A stretch of 64,000 nt of DNA, taken from Chitinilyticum piscinae. Its GTDB lineage: Bacteria > Pseudomonadota > Gammaproteobacteria > Burkholderiales > Chitinibacteraceae. The DNA is taken from the NCBI RefSeq assembly GCF_015223195.1, contig NZ_JADFUA010000004.1, forward strand, positions 124,001-188,000. The letters run 5' to 3'. This document shows, in pieces, positions 1 through 11,759 of the stretch; position 1 is the stretch's first letter, and the number at the start of each line of letters is the position of its first letter. The notes below the pieces were generated by a model. The model had not been told where the DNA came from, did not search any database, and saw only the letters and a program-made list of their open reading frames with translations. The translations under genes were made by a program, and so were the position numbers.

Positions 1-642
<642 letters not shown>

Positions 643-664
643 TTTTGTCACGCCCGAATACTCG

Positions 665-690
665 CAGGCGGACTTGGTCCGCCTGTTTTT
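665..690 (+). terminator. Rho-independent terminator between pyrH and frr
   Basis: A 9-bp perfect stem (665-673 with 677-685, loop TTG) is followed by five T residues at 686-690. It sits 23 bp after the pyrH stop and ends before the frr ribosome binding site. It would end or attenuate pyrH transcription, so frr may depend on read-through or on a promoter of its own. Confidence 0.75.
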
Positions 691-710
691 GTTGTAGCGA
701 GGAATAAGAA

Positions 711-1268
711 ATGATTGCAGACATCAAACAGACGACCGAATCCAAAATGCAGAAGTCCGTTGAGACACTGCGCAACAATCTGGGCAAGGTCCGTACAGGC
801 CGTGCCCACCCCGGCTTTCTGGACCAGGTTCAGGTTGATTACTACGGCAGCATGGTTCCGCTGAGCCAGGTTGCCAATGTGACTGCATCGGATGCACGGA
901 CCCTTTCCGTACAGCCCTGGGAGAAGCCAATGGTCGCCAAGATCGAGAAGGCGATTCGCGATTCCGATCTGGGGCTGAATCCGGCTGCTAATGGCGATGT
1001 GATCCGTGTCCCGATGCCCATGCTGACCGAAGAGCGTCGCAAGGATCTGGTGAAAGTGGTTCGCGCTGAAGCCGAAGAGGCTCGCGTTGCCGTGCGCAAT
1101 GTACGACGTGATGGCAATGACCAGCTCAAGCGCCTGCTCAAGGACAAGGATATCTCCGAGGATGACGAGCGTCGCGCCCAGGACGACATCCAGAAGCTGA
1201 CCGACAAATACATCGCGGAAGTCGACAAGCAGCTGGCCGAAAAAGAAAAGGAACTGATGGCAGTCTGA
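711..1268 (+). CDS. frr: ribosome recycling factor
   Basis: Splits post-termination 70S ribosomes together with EF-G. The product is 185 residues, the same length as in E. coli. Typical RRF signatures are visible: an N-terminal three-helix-bundle strand with [13 protein letters not shown], the [21 protein letters not shown] segment of domain II, and the [15 protein letters not shown] motif. A GAGGAA Shine-Dalgarno at 699-704 fixes the ATG at 711. It lies between pyrH and uppS as in most proteobacteria; the stem-loop just upstream suggests partly independent expression. Confidence 0.98.
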   Translation: MIADIKQTTESKMQKSVETLRNNLGKVRTGRAHPGFLDQVQVDYYGSMVPLSQVANVTASDARTLSVQPWEKPMVAKIEKAIRDSDLGLNPAANGDVIRVPMPMLTEERRKDLVKVVRAEAEEARVAVRNVRRDGNDQLKRLLKDKDISEDDERRAQDDIQKLTDKYIAEVDKQLAEKEKELMAV

Positions 1269-1281
1269 GGCTGCGAACGGT

Positions 1282-2055
1282 ATGGCGCTGTTTTCCAGTA
1301 GTACCCAGGAAATTCCAGCTGACGCAAGAAAGGTTCCGGCGCACATTGCCATCATCATGGATGGCAATGGACGCTGGGCCAAGAAGCGCTTGATGCCTCG
1401 CGTCTACGGGCACAAGAAGGGCGTGGAAACACTCCGTGAAGTAATCCGAACTTGTGATGAGCTGGGAGTCCGTTTCGTGACGGTATTCGCTTTTTCCAGC
1501 GAAAACTGGCGCCGCCCTCCGGATGAAGTGACCTTCCTGATGGGACTGTTCCTGCAGGCGCTGCAGCACGAAGTTGGAAAGATGCAGCGCAACAATATCC
1601 GGCTGAAGATCATTGGCAATCGCACTCATTTTGCCCCCGAGCTGGTGCGATTGATCGAAGAAGCCGAAGTTAGTACCGCAGGCAACACCGGACTGACCCT
1701 GACAGTTGCTGCTGATTATGGTGGTCGCTGGGATGTGCTGAACGCCATGCAGCAATTGCTCGCCAGCGGCGATTTTGATGCAGAATCCATCACGGAGCAG
1801 GATCTTGCGCCGCATCTGGCTATGGCCTATGCGCCAGAGCCCGATCTGTTCATCCGCACGGGTGGCGAACAGCGCATCAGCAATTTTCTGATCTGGCAGC
1901 TTGCCTATACCGAGCTGTATTTTACCGACCTGGCCTGGCCTGACTTTGATCGCTCCGCGCTGCTTGATGCCCTTGACTGGTATCAGGGCAGGGAGCGGCG
2001 GTTTGGCAGAATCAGCGAGCAACTCCCCCCCGGGCAGGAAAGGTCTGCCGACTGA
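1282..2055 (+). CDS. uppS: undecaprenyl diphosphate synthase (cis-prenyltransferase)
   Basis: Condenses isopentenyl diphosphate units onto FPP to make the C55 carrier lipid for peptidoglycan and O-antigen. The product is 257 residues. The catalytic Asp is D27 in IIMDGNGRW, followed by the FVTVFAFSSENWRRP substrate loop and the RTGGEQRISNFLIWQ and ELYFTDLAWPDF motifs of the family. The stop overlaps the cdsA start (TGATG), which implies translational coupling. Start 13 bp after frr fits the family N-terminus. Confidence 0.97.
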   Translation: MALFSSSTQEIPADARKVPAHIAIIMDGNGRWAKKRLMPRVYGHKKGVETLREVIRTCDELGVRFVTVFAFSSENWRRPPDEVTFLMGLFLQALQHEVGKMQRNNIRLKIIGNRTHFAPELVRLIEEAEVSTAGNTGLTLTVAADYGGRWDVLNAMQQLLASGDFDAESITEQDLAPHLAMAYAPEPDLFIRTGGEQRISNFLIWQLAYTELYFTDLAWPDFDRSALLDALDWYQGRERRFGRISEQLPPGQERSAD

Positions 2056-2894
2056 TGCTTAAAACCCGAATTCTTACTGTACTGGTTTTGCTGCCGGTGT
2101 TTTTTGGCGCGTTGTTCTGGCTGCCTTCTGCGCCCTGGCAGTTGCTGTGTGCATTGCTGGCGGGGCTGGCCGCTTGGGAGTGGGCTCGCCTTGCAGGCTT
2201 TACCGGCATTGTGCGCGCGGCCTATCCCGGACTGACCGCACTGATTGCCGCATTGTTGATCCGCTTTCAGCCCGGCATGGCCATGATGGCAGCGATGCTG
2301 ATTGCAGCTTCGCTATTCTGGCTGTTGCTGGCTCCAGTATGGCTGCGTTTCAAATGGCAGTTGCGTAATGCTGGACTGATGAATGTCCTGCTGGGTTGGT
2401 CGCTTCTTCTGCCGGCGACGCTGGTGCTGGCCCTTTTTAGGGATAACCCTTGGCAGATGCTAGCTGTGCTTGCCATTGCGTGGGTGGCAGATTCAGCGGC
2501 CTATTTTTCCGGCAAAGCCTTCGGCAGGCATAAATTGGCGCCCAGCATCAGTCCTGGCAAGAGCTGGGAGGGCGTCCTGGGGGCCGCAGTAGCCGTGATT
2601 TCCTATGTGCTCTTGCTACCCGGAAAGCCTCTGCTATTCCCGGTGAGTGAGCATTTTGTTACTCCAGTCGCGCAAATCCTTCTTTGGATCGTTGTGGCAG
2701 TGTTGCTGCTTGCTGTCAGTGTCATCGGCGACCTGCTCGAGTCCTTGTACAAGCGCCAGGCAGGAATGAAAGACAGCAGCAATTTGCTTCCCGGCCACGG
2801 GGGGGTGCTTGACCGGATCGACAGTCTGCTGGCCATGCTTCCGGTTGCTTTTGCAATCCTGGTTCTATCCTTCCTTCTTTCGCTTCCTTCCTGA
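2055..2894 (+). CDS. cdsA: phosphatidate cytidylyltransferase (CDP-diglyceride synthase)
   Basis: Makes CDP-diacylglycerol from phosphatidic acid and CTP in the inner membrane, the branch point for all phospholipids. The product is 279 residues with about eight hydrophobic segments. The C-terminal family signature is clear: [18 protein letters not shown] followed by VLDRIDSLL. An earlier cytosolic loop holds [11 protein letters not shown]. The first base overlaps the uppS stop and the last overlaps the dxr ATG. Confidence 0.96.
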   Translation: MLKTRILTVLVLLPVFFGALFWLPSAPWQLLCALLAGLAAWEWARLAGFTGIVRAAYPGLTALIAALLIRFQPGMAMMAAMLIAASLFWLLLAPVWLRFKWQLRNAGLMNVLLGWSLLLPATLVLALFRDNPWQMLAVLAIAWVADSAAYFSGKAFGRHKLAPSISPGKSWEGVLGAAVAVISYVLLLPGKPLLFPVSEHFVTPVAQILLWIVVAVLLLAVSVIGDLLESLYKRQAGMKDSSNLLPGHGGVLDRIDSLLAMLPVAFAILVLSFLLSLPS

Positions 2895-4117
2895 TGAGTG
2901 CAAACAAGAAAATGAGCGCAACACGTCGCCTGACCATTCTAGGGGCAACTGGCAGCATAGGCGGCAGTACACTGGATCTTGTTCGTCAGCACCCCGAGAG
3001 CTATCAGGTTGTTGCCCTGACGGGCTCAACGCAATTGGACAAGCTTGCTGCCGCCTGTACTGAATTCTCTCCGCGTTTTGCAGTTGTGCTTGATGAGCAT
3101 GCCGCTGAAACGCTGCGGCAACTCCTGCGTCGCTCAGGCTGCGAGACAGAAGTCTTGTGCGGTACGCAGGCGCTGGAGCAGGTAGCGACTCTGGCGGATG
3201 TCGATACCGTGATGGCGGCAATTGTCGGGGCGGCGGGCATGCCTGCCACACTGGCCGCTGCACGTGCCGGAAAACGGGTATTGCTTGCCAACAAGGAGAC
3301 GCTGGTTCTTGCGGGGCAATTGTTCATGGATGCGGTTCGGGAAGGCGGTGCCGAGTTGCTGCCGATCGATAGCGAACACAATGCCATCTATCAGGTGTTG
3401 CCAAGCAATTTCCGTGAAAACCCCTATGCATCCTCACTCGAAGAAGCCGGCATCAACCGCCTGCTGCTAACTGCCTCCGGCGGGCCATTCCGTACGCGAT
3501 TGTTGAGTGAACTGGCTGCGGTGACTCCACAAGAGGCCATCCGCCATCCGAATTGGTCGATGGGGCAAAAAATTTCGGTTGATTCGGCGAGCATGATGAA
3601 CAAGGGGCTCGAGGTTATCGAGGCGCACTGGCTGTTCAATGCACCGGCATCCCGGATCAAGGTTGTGGTTCATCCGCAGAGTGTGATTCATTCGATGGTC
3701 GAATACGTCGATGGCTCTGTTCTTGCGCAGCTGGGCTGCCCTGACATGCGTATTCCGATTGCTTACGGAATGGCCTATCCCCATCGCATTGCGACCGGAG
3801 TCAGCAGACTCAATCTATTCGAAGTCGGCCGGCTCGATTTCGAAGAGCCCGACCTGCAGCGTTTCCCCTGTCTGGCGCTGGCTTATGCGGCGCTGGCAGC
3901 GGGTGGTGCCGCCACGGCTGTGCTGAATGCTGCCAACGAAGTGGCCGTTGCGGCATTCCTGCAAGGCCGTGTCCGCTTCACTGATATCCCGCGCCTGATT
4001 GAAGCGACCCTGTCCGAACACGGCGGCTTGCCCGCAGATTCGCTTGCCGAGTTGCTAGAGGCAGACAAGCTTGCGCGTCAATCTGCCGCGGTTGCGATGG
4101 TTGCTCTGGCATGCTGA
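2894..4117 (+). CDS. dxr: 1-deoxy-D-xylulose 5-phosphate reductoisomerase
   Basis: First committed step of the MEP isoprenoid pathway (DXP to MEP, NADPH dependent); ispH at 59941 is the last step of the same pathway. The product is 407 residues. [13 protein letters not shown] at the N-terminus is the NADPH-binding loop; [11 protein letters not shown], the metal-binding [10 protein letters not shown] and the [15 protein letters not shown] catalytic segment follow. The ATG at 2894 overlaps the cdsA stop; an in-frame ATG 10 codons downstream (MSATRR) is a possible alternative start. Confidence 0.97.
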   Translation: MSANKKMSATRRLTILGATGSIGGSTLDLVRQHPESYQVVALTGSTQLDKLAAACTEFSPRFAVVLDEHAAETLRQLLRRSGCETEVLCGTQALEQVATLADVDTVMAAIVGAAGMPATLAAARAGKRVLLANKETLVLAGQLFMDAVREGGAELLPIDSEHNAIYQVLPSNFRENPYASSLEEAGINRLLLTASGGPFRTRLLSELAAVTPQEAIRHPNWSMGQKISVDSASMMNKGLEVIEAHWLFNAPASRIKVVVHPQSVIHSMVEYVDGSVLAQLGCPDMRIPIAYGMAYPHRIATGVSRLNLFEVGRLDFEEPDLQRFPCLALAYAALAAGGAATAVLNAANEVAVAAFLQGRVRFTDIPRLIEATLSEHGGLPADSLAELLEADKLARQSAAVAMVALAC

Positions 4118-5454
4118 CCATCGCAGCCTTTGTATTGATGATTGCCATACTGGTGACGATTCACGAGTACGGTCACTACTGGGTCGCCCGACGCTGCGGG
4201 GTGACCGTACTGAAGTTCTCGATCGGATTTGGCAAGCCACTCATGACCTGGCGCCGAGGCGAAACCACTTGGCAGATTGCGATGATCCCGCTGGGCGGTT
4301 TTGTCCAGATGCAAGGCGAGGGCGAGCACGCTGATGCAGCCGGCAAGCTCGCCTCGGGTTCGTTTTCCGGCAAGCACCCATTGCAGAAAATTGCCGTTGT
4401 GATTGCCGGTCCGGTTGCCAATCTTCTGCTGGCATGGCTGCTGTTTGCCGCGCTATTCATGGTGGGGGTGCCAGCGCACCGGCCGGTCATTGGCGAAGTG
4501 CAGCCAGGCAGTGTTGCCGCTGCGGCGGGCATCCAGCAGGGTGATCGTTTACTGGCGATTGCCGGCGAGCCCGTTGAGAGCTGGGAAGATGCCCAACCGA
4601 AGCTGCTTGCGCATGCCAATGAGCCCGCACTTCCCGTGCTGGTGCAGACAAGTCAGGGCGCACGCCATGTGGTTGTTCTTGGCATGAGTGCGCTTGGCGA
4701 GAAAGCTTACGAGGCCAATGTATTGCAAACGCTGGGCATTTCGCTTCATGCCTGGAAAGGGCTGGTTGGTGATGTAACAGCCGGTGGTGCGGCCCAGCGC
4801 GCCGGGATTCGGCCTGGTGATCGAATCCTCGCCGTGAATGGTGATGGGCTGACTGGCTGGAGCGCGTTTCATGGGTATATCCGTTCAGCAGCTGGCAAAA
4901 CGATTGTTTTGCGCGTGCAAAGGCAGGGCGAGTTGCTGAATCTACCCGTTCTGCCTGAGTTAGTTACTGATACATCAGGGGGGTATGGGCGCATAGGGCT
5001 ATCAGCTCGCTATGACCCACTGGATACCCAGTCTATTCGGTTTGATGATCGCAGTGATTTTGGCGAGTCGCTGATCAGAGCGGGGCGCCATACCTGGGAA
5101 ATGACAAAGCTCAGCATCAAGATGATCGGGCAACTGATTACTGGTGAAGCCTCACTCAAACAGGTGAGCGGGCCGGTCGGTGTTGCAGAATATGCAGGGC
5201 AGAGTGCTTCGGTCGGTCTACTGGCCTATCTGCAATTCATTGCTTTCATCAGTCTGAGTCTGGGCATTCTGAACCTGCTTCCCATCCCTGTGCTGGATGG
5301 CGGACATTTGCTGTATCATACCGCCGAGTTGTTACGCGGACGGCCTTTGCCGGACTGGTGCATGGAATGGGGGCAGCGGCTTGGTATCGCTCTGCTGCTC
5401 GGCCTGATGGCCCTTGCCTTTTATAACGACATTAATCGCCTGATTAGTGGCTAG
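4111..5454 (+). CDS. rseP: RseP site-2 intramembrane zinc protease
   Basis: Cleaves anti-sigma factors within the inner membrane and removes leftover signal peptides. The product is 447 residues. Zinc ligands HEYGH lie at residues 18-22 in the first membrane helix, and the third ligand motif [13 protein letters not shown] lies near residue 390. Two periplasmic PDZ domains fall between (GDRLLAI around residue 145 and [10 protein letters not shown] around residue 235). Three to four membrane helices are visible. It overlaps dxr by 7 bp and is followed by bamA, linking envelope stress control to outer-membrane assembly. Confidence 0.97.
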   Translation: MLTIAAFVLMIAILVTIHEYGHYWVARRCGVTVLKFSIGFGKPLMTWRRGETTWQIAMIPLGGFVQMQGEGEHADAAGKLASGSFSGKHPLQKIAVVIAGPVANLLLAWLLFAALFMVGVPAHRPVIGEVQPGSVAAAAGIQQGDRLLAIAGEPVESWEDAQPKLLAHANEPALPVLVQTSQGARHVVVLGMSALGEKAYEANVLQTLGISLHAWKGLVGDVTAGGAAQRAGIRPGDRILAVNGDGLTGWSAFHGYIRSAAGKTIVLRVQRQGELLNLPVLPELVTDTSGGYGRIGLSARYDPLDTQSIRFDDRSDFGESLIRAGRHTWEMTKLSIKMIGQLITGEASLKQVSGPVGVAEYAGQSASVGLLAYLQFIAFISLSLGILNLLPIPVLDGGHLLYHTAELLRGRPLPDWCMEWGQRLGIALLLGLMALAFYNDINRLISG

Positions 5455-5480
5455 CCACAACCAAGAATCGAATCTCACAC

Positions 5481-7766
5481 ATGAAATTCAAGCCGATGTT
5501 TGTGCTGCTGATGGCAGCTCTGGGTACGCCTGCAGCTTATGCCTTCGATGCCTTTACCGTTTCCGATATCAAGGTTGAGGGGCTGCAACGTACCGATCCG
5601 GGTACCGTCTTCAACTATCTGCCCGTACGCGTTGGGGAAACCTTCGATGAAGGCAAGGCCAAGGACTCGATCAAGGCTCTGTTTGGTACCGGGTTCTTCA
5701 ATGATGTGCGTATTGAAACGGACAAAGACACGATCATCATCACGGTAGAAGAGCGCCCGACCGTGGCCCAGATCAACGTCAATGGTGCCAAATTGCTGGA
5801 AAAGGATCAGATCAAGACCGCACTGAAAGGCCAGAATCTGGCTGAAGGTCGTATCTTCCAGCGCGACACCCTTGATGCTGCGGTTAACGAACTGAAGCAA
5901 CAGTATTATGCCCGGGGGCGCTATTCGGTAATCATTACCCCGACAGTAACCAAGCTGGATCGCAATCGGGTCGGGATCGAGCTGGATATTTCCGAGGGGG
6001 ATGTTGCCCGCATCAAACAGATCAATATCGTTGGCAACAAGGCTTTTTCCGAGGGAGATCTGCTTGATGAAATGTCGCAGACCACCTCGGGCTGGATGAC
6101 GTGGTATTCCCGCTCGGATCAGTATTCCAAGCAGAAGATGGCTGCCGATCTGGAAAAACTGAAATCGTTCTACATGGATCGCGGATATCTGGATTTCGCA
6201 ATTGTCTCGACGCAGGTGGCGCTGAGCGATGACAAGACCGAGATGTTTCTCACCGTTAATATCAAGGAAGGCGAACGCTATCAGGTTTCCGGCGTAAAGC
6301 TGGCAGGTGATTATCTCTTGCCAGAAAGTGAAATGCTGCCGCTGGTCGCGGTCAAATCCGGCGAGATCTTCTCTCGCACCAAAGTAAGCCAGACCGTCAG
6401 CCAACTCAGCCAGAAGCTGGGAGAAAATGGCTATGCCTTTGCCAATATCAATCCGGTCCCCGAAGTAGATAAAGAGAAACACACTGTCGCATTCACCTTT
6501 TTCGTCGATCCAGGTAAAAAAACTTACGTCAGAAGTATCAACGTTTCCGGCAATACCCTGACTAAAGACGAAGTGATCCGTCGTGAACTGCGCCAGATTG
6601 AGTCGGCGCAGTATGATCTTGCCAAGATCAAGCGCTCCAAGGAGAGACTGCAACAGCTTGATTATTTTTCCGAAGTAAATCTGGATACCGCTGCAGTTCC
6701 TGATGCGGTCGATCAGGTTGACCTGAATGTCCGGGTTGCCGAGAAAAAAACCGGTAACTTCAATATTGGTGCCGGTTATGGCCAGGATGAAGGTTTCATC
6801 ATCATGGCCAGCCTGTCCCAGGCCAACTTTCTAGGAAGCGGCAAGAAAGTAACCATTGAGGCCAATACCAGCCAGACCAATCAGGTTTATTCCTTCAATG
6901 TGAATAATCCCTATTTCACCCCGGATGGTGTTTCGTTCGGTTGGGGTGTCTTCTCGAAAAAATCTGACCCAAGTGCCAATGATCTGGAACAAGGGGACTA
7001 TCAGACCAATTCGCTGGGCGGCGGTTTGTCGTTCGGCTTCCCGGTAAGTGATTACAATAATCTCCAGTTCCGTCTGGATTATGAAGATCTTACGCTGATT
7101 ACCAACAGCAAAACGCCAAAGTACATCCAGGATTTTGTCGGGCGCTGGGGTGAGGATAGCCAGGAATACACGGCAAGCCTGACATTCGCCTCTGATACGC
7201 GCGATTCAGCGACCTATGCCACCAAAGGCAACCTTTTCAAGGCTTCGCTCATGGCGGCAATCCCGGGCTCAGAGATCGAGTACTACAAAGCCTCGTTGCA
7301 GAACCGTTTCTTTGCATCGCCAGTGGATGATCTCACCTTCATGTGGAATTTCGAAATCGGCTATGGCGATGGCTACGGAAATGGTGAATTGCCGTTCTAC
7401 AAGAATTTCTTTGCTGGTGGTGTGAGCTCGGTGCGAGGTTACAAATCCGGTAGTCTAGGTCCTCGCGACGAGAACAACGACAGCATGGGTGGCAACCGCC
7501 GCTTTGTGAACAACTTCGAAATCCTGACCCCGGTTCCTGGCATCAAGGATGACAAGTCAATGCGCCTGAGCGCCTTCATTGATGCAGGTGCGATTTATGG
7601 TGCTGGGGAAAAACTGGATACAGAGGCAATCCGTTACTCTGCCGGTGTCGGCTTCACGTGGATGTCGCCCATCGGCCCGATCAAGCTGATCTATGCCCAG
7701 CCGCTGAATGACAAGGAAAATGACAAGGTTGAGAACTTCCAGTTCCAGCTTGGTCAGGTTTTCTAA
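5481..7766 (+). CDS. bamA: outer membrane protein assembly factor BamA
   Basis: Core of the BAM complex that inserts beta-barrel proteins in the outer membrane. The product is 761 residues. A signal peptide ends at AYA (residues 20-22). Five POTRA repeats occupy roughly residues 23-420, and the 16-strand barrel follows. The loop-6 motif VRGYKSGSLGPRD and the C-terminal aromatic signature ending FQLGQVF are present. The order rseP-bamA-skp is conserved in proteobacteria. The gap to rseP is only 26 bp. Confidence 0.98.
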   Translation: MKFKPMFVLLMAALGTPAAYAFDAFTVSDIKVEGLQRTDPGTVFNYLPVRVGETFDEGKAKDSIKALFGTGFFNDVRIETDKDTIIITVEERPTVAQINVNGAKLLEKDQIKTALKGQNLAEGRIFQRDTLDAAVNELKQQYYARGRYSVIITPTVTKLDRNRVGIELDISEGDVARIKQINIVGNKAFSEGDLLDEMSQTTSGWMTWYSRSDQYSKQKMAADLEKLKSFYMDRGYLDFAIVSTQVALSDDKTEMFLTVNIKEGERYQVSGVKLAGDYLLPESEMLPLVAVKSGEIFSRTKVSQTVSQLSQKLGENGYAFANINPVPEVDKEKHTVAFTFFVDPGKKTYVRSINVSGNTLTKDEVIRRELRQIESAQYDLAKIKRSKERLQQLDYFSEVNLDTAAVPDAVDQVDLNVRVAEKKTGNFNIGAGYGQDEGFIIMASLSQANFLGSGKKVTIEANTSQTNQVYSFNVNNPYFTPDGVSFGWGVFSKKSDPSANDLEQGDYQTNSLGGGLSFGFPVSDYNNLQFRLDYEDLTLITNSKTPKYIQDFVGRWGEDSQEYTASLTFASDTRDSATYATKGNLFKASLMAAIPGSEIEYYKASLQNRFFASPVDDLTFMWNFEIGYGDGYGNGELPFYKNFFAGGVSSVRGYKSGSLGPRDENNDSMGGNRRFVNNFEILTPVPGIKDDKSMRLSAFIDAGAIYGAGEKLDTEAIRYSAGVGFTWMSPIGPIKLIYAQPLNDKENDKVENFQFQLGQVF

Positions 7767-7775
7767 GGTATTGTG

Positions 7776-8261
7776 ATGATTCGTTCTGTTTTCGCACTAA
7801 TTCTGTTCACTGGGCTGGCTGGATATGCCGCAGCGGACACAAAGATCGGTTTTGTAGATACCGAACGCGTTCTTCGTGAGGCAGTCCCCGCAGTCCGTGC
7901 AGCAAAAAAGCTGGAAAAGGAATTTGAAGCACGCCGCAACGAGCTCCAACGCGTTTCTGCACAAGGCAAGGCGCTGCAGAATGCCATCGATAAAGGGGGC
8001 ATATCGGAAGCCGAACGCCGCAATAAAGAACGTGACCTGATCAAGCTCAATCAGGATTTTCAGCGCATGCAACGCGAATATAATGAGGATCTGAATGCTC
8101 GTCGTAATGAGGAGCTTGCTGGTCTGCAGGAGCGCGCCAATGCGGTCATCCGCCAGATTGCCGAAGCCGAGCGCTACGATGTGATTTTGCAGGATGCTGT
8201 GTATCGCAATCCGAAGCTGGATATTACCGATAAAATCATTCGGCAACTCGCGGATAAATGA
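7776..8261 (+). CDS. skp: periplasmic chaperone Skp/OmpH
   Basis: Trimeric jellyfish chaperone that holds unfolded outer-membrane proteins for BAM. The start chosen is ATG 7776, with AAGG at 7765-7768; a GTG directly in front at 7773 is possible. A signal peptide is cut near [10 protein letters not shown]. The mature protein starts with the [10 protein letters not shown] strand and continues with a long charged coiled-coil (about residues 45-125). It closes with the [10 protein letters not shown] segment that packs back on the body domain. The stop overlaps lpxD. Confidence 0.95.
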   Translation: MIRSVFALILFTGLAGYAAADTKIGFVDTERVLREAVPAVRAAKKLEKEFEARRNELQRVSAQGKALQNAIDKGGISEAERRNKERDLIKLNQDFQRMQREYNEDLNARRNEELAGLQERANAVIRQIAEAERYDVILQDAVYRNPKLDITDKIIRQLADK

Positions 8262-9316
8262 TGCAGGCACAATCTGTTATGGCCAGCGATCTGGTCTCAC
8301 GATTGGGTGGGGTTCTGAATGGTTCCGATATTTCGGTGCATCGCTGCGCGTCATTAGCCAATGCAGAGCATGACTGCATCAGCTTTGCAGTCGGGCAGAA
8401 ATACCGAAAAGCAGCGCTTGAGTCAGGTGCGGGAGCGCTGATTGTTCGCGAGCGCGACATCAGCCTGGCCGAAGGCAAAACCGCCATTGTGGTGGCAGAT
8501 GATCCGCTGGTCTATTTTGCGCGTGTACTGGGTATTTTGCATCCGGCACCACCAGCTGCAGCAGGTATTCACCCTGCAGCATCGGTTTCACCCGAAGCTA
8601 GGCTTCATCCTTCAGTCTCGATTGCCGCCAATGTGGTAATCGAGCCGGGTGTGGTTGTTGATGCCGGCTGTGCTATCGGGGCCGGTTCATACATTGGGCG
8701 CAATGCACACATATCGGCTGGTTGCGTGATCCATCAGCGGGTAACGGTTTGCTCTGATAGCCGAATTGGCGAGCGCTGCGTGCTGCATCCTGGAGCGGTA
8801 ATTGGGTCGGACGGTTTTGGGAATGCCTGGGCCGGAGATCACTGGGAAAAAATCCCGCAAATCGGCCGCGTGATCATCGGCAATGACGTTGAAATTGGTG
8901 CCAATACCACGATAGACCGTGGCGCGCTTGATGACACTGTGATCGCTGATAATGTGCGGATCGACAATCTGGTTCAGATTGCGCATAACGTGTCGATCGG
9001 CAGGCACACGGCCATTGCCGGTTGTGTCGGCATTGCCGGTTCTACCCACATTGGTGCGGGTTGCCTGATCGGTGGTGGATGTGGCATCAGTGGGCATTTG
9101 CAGATTACTGATCGCGTTACCCTGCTGGGCGGAACTGTGGTACTAACAGACATCCTCTCTTCAGGCGTCTATGGCAGTGGACTGCCGGCCATCGAACAAT
9201 CCACGTGGCGCCGCAATACCGTACATTGGCGGAACCTGGACGAGATGGCCAAGCGTGTCAGATCTTTGGAAAAAACAAGTAATACTATGAGAGAAGCAGG
9301 GAGTAACAAGAAATGA
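8258..9316 (+). CDS. lpxD: UDP-3-O-(3-hydroxyacyl)glucosamine N-acyltransferase
   Basis: Third step of lipid A synthesis. The product is 352 residues, slightly longer than the usual 340. An N-terminal uridine-binding domain (about 1-105) is followed by a left-handed beta-helix of hexapeptide repeats (about 110-310) holding the catalytic histidine in the QIAHNVSIG turn. A C-terminal helix ends in a short basic tail. ATGATG at 8258 overlaps the skp stop, so the ATG at 8261 is an equivalent alternative. Confidence 0.97.
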   Translation: MMQAQSVMASDLVSRLGGVLNGSDISVHRCASLANAEHDCISFAVGQKYRKAALESGAGALIVRERDISLAEGKTAIVVADDPLVYFARVLGILHPAPPAAAGIHPAASVSPEARLHPSVSIAANVVIEPGVVVDAGCAIGAGSYIGRNAHISAGCVIHQRVTVCSDSRIGERCVLHPGAVIGSDGFGNAWAGDHWEKIPQIGRVIIGNDVEIGANTTIDRGALDDTVIADNVRIDNLVQIAHNVSIGRHTAIAGCVGIAGSTHIGAGCLIGGGCGISGHLQITDRVTLLGGTVVLTDILSSGVYGSGLPAIEQSTWRRNTVHWRNLDEMAKRVRSLEKTSNTMREAGSNKK

Positions 9317-9765
9317 CCCCCATGGATATTCGCAACATCATGGCACATTTGCCGCATCGCTATCCGTTTCTGCTGGTTGATCGCGTGATTGACCTGGAAC
9401 CGGGAAAATCGGTACGTGCCATCAAGAATGTCACCATGAATGAGCCATTTTTCCAGGGGCATTTCCCGGGTTATCCGGTGATGCCGGGTGTACTGATCCT
9501 CGAAGCACTGGCTCAAGCTGCGGGTGTACTGACGTTCAAAAGCATCCAACCCGCTCCGTCTCCGAACACAATCCTGTTTTACGCCGGCATTGATAATGCG
9601 CGATTCAAGCGTCAGGTAGTCCCTGGTGACCAGTTGGTGCTGGAGGCGGAAATTGTTGCTTCAAAGCGCGGGATCTGGAAATACACGGCCAGGGCGCTGG
9701 TCGATGGTGAAATTGCCGCAGAAGCTGATCTGATGTGTGCTCAGCGTGATGTTGATCTCGCCTGA
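9313..9765 (+). CDS. fabZ: 3-hydroxyacyl-ACP dehydratase FabZ
   Basis: Dehydrates 3-hydroxyacyl-ACP in fatty acid elongation and competes with LpxA/LpxD for the same substrate, which explains its place in the cluster. The product is 150 residues with a hot-dog fold. [13 protein letters not shown] and the catalytic histidine motif [14 protein letters not shown] followed by the active Glu in LEALAQAAG are present. The start overlaps the lpxD stop (ATGA). Confidence 0.97.
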   Translation: MTPMDIRNIMAHLPHRYPFLLVDRVIDLEPGKSVRAIKNVTMNEPFFQGHFPGYPVMPGVLILEALAQAAGVLTFKSIQPAPSPNTILFYAGIDNARFKRQVVPGDQLVLEAEIVASKRGIWKYTARALVDGEIAAEADLMCAQRDVDLA

Positions 9766-9804
9766 TCTGACGGTATTTTTTAGTTTCTTTACTGGTTGGA
9801 CTGC

Positions 9805-10581
9805 ATGAGCAATATTCATCCCAGCGCCATCATCAGCCCCGGCGCAGAACTTGCCGGAGACGTACGGGTTGGTCCCTACGCCATCATCGGCGAGCATGTC
9901 ACGATTGGTGCGGGCTCGGTGATCGGAGCGCACGCTATTGTCGACGGGCATACGGATCTTGGCACGGGGAATGTAATCCACGCTCATGCATCGATCGGCT
10001 GCGCCCCGCAAGATAAGAAATATCGCAACGAACCCACGCGCCTGGTGATTGGCAACAACAACACCATTTTCCAGAGTGTCACCATCGCCGTTGGTACCGT
10101 TCAGGATGAAGGGATCACCAGTCTTGGTGACGATAACTGGCTGATGGCTTACGCGCATATTGGTCATGATTGCCGGATTGGCAACAGCACCATTTTTGCC
10201 AATAGCGCGACTCTTGGTGGCCATGTCGTAGTGCAGGATCATGCCATTCTGGGCGGGTTAAGTGCCGTTCACCAGTTCTGTGTGATCGGGGCTCATGCAA
10301 TGGCCGGTGGGGGTTCGATCATTGTTCAGGATCTGCCGCCATTCACCATTTGCGAAGGCAATCGTGCCGTTGCCCGTGGCATCAATAGCGAGGGCTTGAA
10401 GCGGCGGGGGTTTACCGCGGAACAGATTCTCGCGGTCAAGCGCGCGTATAAGCTACTGTATCGCTCCGGGTCGTCCTACGAGGTGGCTGTTGCCCAGATC
10501 CGCGAAAGCGCCGCCGAAGAACCTGCCTTGCAAGCCTTCGTGGAGTTCTTTGACCGTTCCCGTCGGGGTATCCTTCGCTAG
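9805..10581 (+). CDS. lpxA: UDP-N-acetylglucosamine acyltransferase
   Basis: First step of lipid A synthesis, adding a 3-hydroxyacyl chain to UDP-GlcNAc. The product is 258 residues. Hexapeptide repeats run from residue 2 to about 185. The catalytic histidine lies in AYAHIGHDCRIG, and the C-terminal helical domain includes GLKRRGF and AYKLLYRSG. ATG 9805 is preferred over a TTG nine bases earlier because MSNIHPSAII is the family N-terminus. A 39-bp gap separates it from fabZ. Confidence 0.97.
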   Translation: MSNIHPSAIISPGAELAGDVRVGPYAIIGEHVTIGAGSVIGAHAIVDGHTDLGTGNVIHAHASIGCAPQDKKYRNEPTRLVIGNNNTIFQSVTIAVGTVQDEGITSLGDDNWLMAYAHIGHDCRIGNSTIFANSATLGGHVVVQDHAILGGLSAVHQFCVIGAHAMAGGGSIIVQDLPPFTICEGNRAVARGINSEGLKRRGFTAEQILAVKRAYKLLYRSGSSYEVAVAQIRESAAEEPALQAFVEFFDRSRRGILR

Positions 10582-10583
10582 AC

Positions 10584-11759
10584 ATGGTTGATACAGGTTT
10601 CAAAGCCGGTAGGGGGCCGCGTATAGCAATTGTTGCGGGTGAAGCCTCTGGTGATTTGCTTGGTGCTGCGCTGATCGAATCCTTGCGCAAGCATTATCCG
10701 GATGCCCAGTTTATTGGTGTCGCCGGCCCGAAAATGCAGTCCGCAGGTGCGCGTACCCTGGCCCCCATGGCAACCCTGGCCGTCGGAGGGATTGTCGAGG
10801 TGGTAAAGCATCTGCCGGCGTTACTGCGCCTGCGCCGCCAACTGATTGCTTTCTGCCGTCGCGAGAAACCGGATCTCTTCATTGGTATTGATGCGCCTGA
10901 CTTCAACCTGGGACTGGCCCGCACGCTGAAACAAAGCGGCATCAAGACAGTCCATTATGTCAGTCCTTCGGTATGGGCGTGGCGGCCCGAGCGGATCAAG
11001 AAAATCCGTGCAGCGGTTAATCACATGCTGCTGATCTTGCCATTCGAACCCCCGATCTATGCCGCAGCCGGTATTCCTGCGACTTATGTGGGCCACCCTT
11101 TGGCCGATCAGTTGCCGCTGCAACCTGATGTTCTGGCGCAGCGCGAAGAGCTGCAACTGTCGCCAGCGAGCAAAGTCGTGGCGATTCTGCCGGGCAGTCG
11201 CATGCGCGAGCTGGAGGCGCTGGCCGATCTCATGGTCGCTACTGCCCAAAAGCTTGCAGAACAGTTGCCTGAGCTGATCTTTCTGGTTCCGCTGATTTCC
11301 CGCGAAACCCGCGCACGTTTCGAGCAGGCGATCTGGACTGCAGGTGCGCAGCAGCTGAACTGGCGCCTGATGTTTGGCCACTCACATGAAGCCATGACTG
11401 CTGCGGATGTGGTACTGCAGGCCTCGGGCACCGCAGTGCTGGAAGCAATGCTGCTCAAGCGGCCGACCGTTGTGACGTATCGGGTGGCTCCCACAACCTA
11501 TCGCATGGTGCGCAAGAAGTTCCTGCTTCCCTACGTAAGCCTGCCCAACATTATTTCTGGACGGTTTCTGGTCCCCGAGTTTCTGCAGGAAAATGCCACG
11601 GCCGAAAATCTCAGCCAAGCCGTGCTGAATTACCTGCAGAACAAAACGCTCGTTGCCGATTTGCAGGCCTGCTTTACTGCCGAGCATCTGCGCCTGCAAT
11701 GCTCGGCAGCGGATCGTGCCGCTGATGCCGTGCGCAAGGTACTGCAGGGGGCGGCATGA
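10584..11759 (+). CDS. lpxB: lipid-A-disaccharide synthase
   Basis: Joins UDP-diacylglucosamine and lipid X into the tetra-acyl disaccharide at the inner membrane. The product is 391 residues, of the GT19 family. [15 protein letters not shown] at the N-terminus, [24 protein letters not shown] and the C-terminal [13 protein letters not shown] and [10 protein letters not shown] segments are characteristic. It follows lpxA by 2 bp and overlaps rnhB (ATGA). Confidence 0.97.
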   Translation: MVDTGFKAGRGPRIAIVAGEASGDLLGAALIESLRKHYPDAQFIGVAGPKMQSAGARTLAPMATLAVGGIVEVVKHLPALLRLRRQLIAFCRREKPDLFIGIDAPDFNLGLARTLKQSGIKTVHYVSPSVWAWRPERIKKIRAAVNHMLLILPFEPPIYAAAGIPATYVGHPLADQLPLQPDVLAQREELQLSPASKVVAILPGSRMRELEALADLMVATAQKLAEQLPELIFLVPLISRETRARFEQAIWTAGAQQLNWRLMFGHSHEAMTAADVVLQASGTAVLEAMLLKRPTVVTYRVAPTTYRMVRKKFLLPYVSLPNIISGRFLVPEFLQENATAENLSQAVLNYLQNKTLVADLQACFTAEHLRLQCSAADRAADAVRKVLQGAA

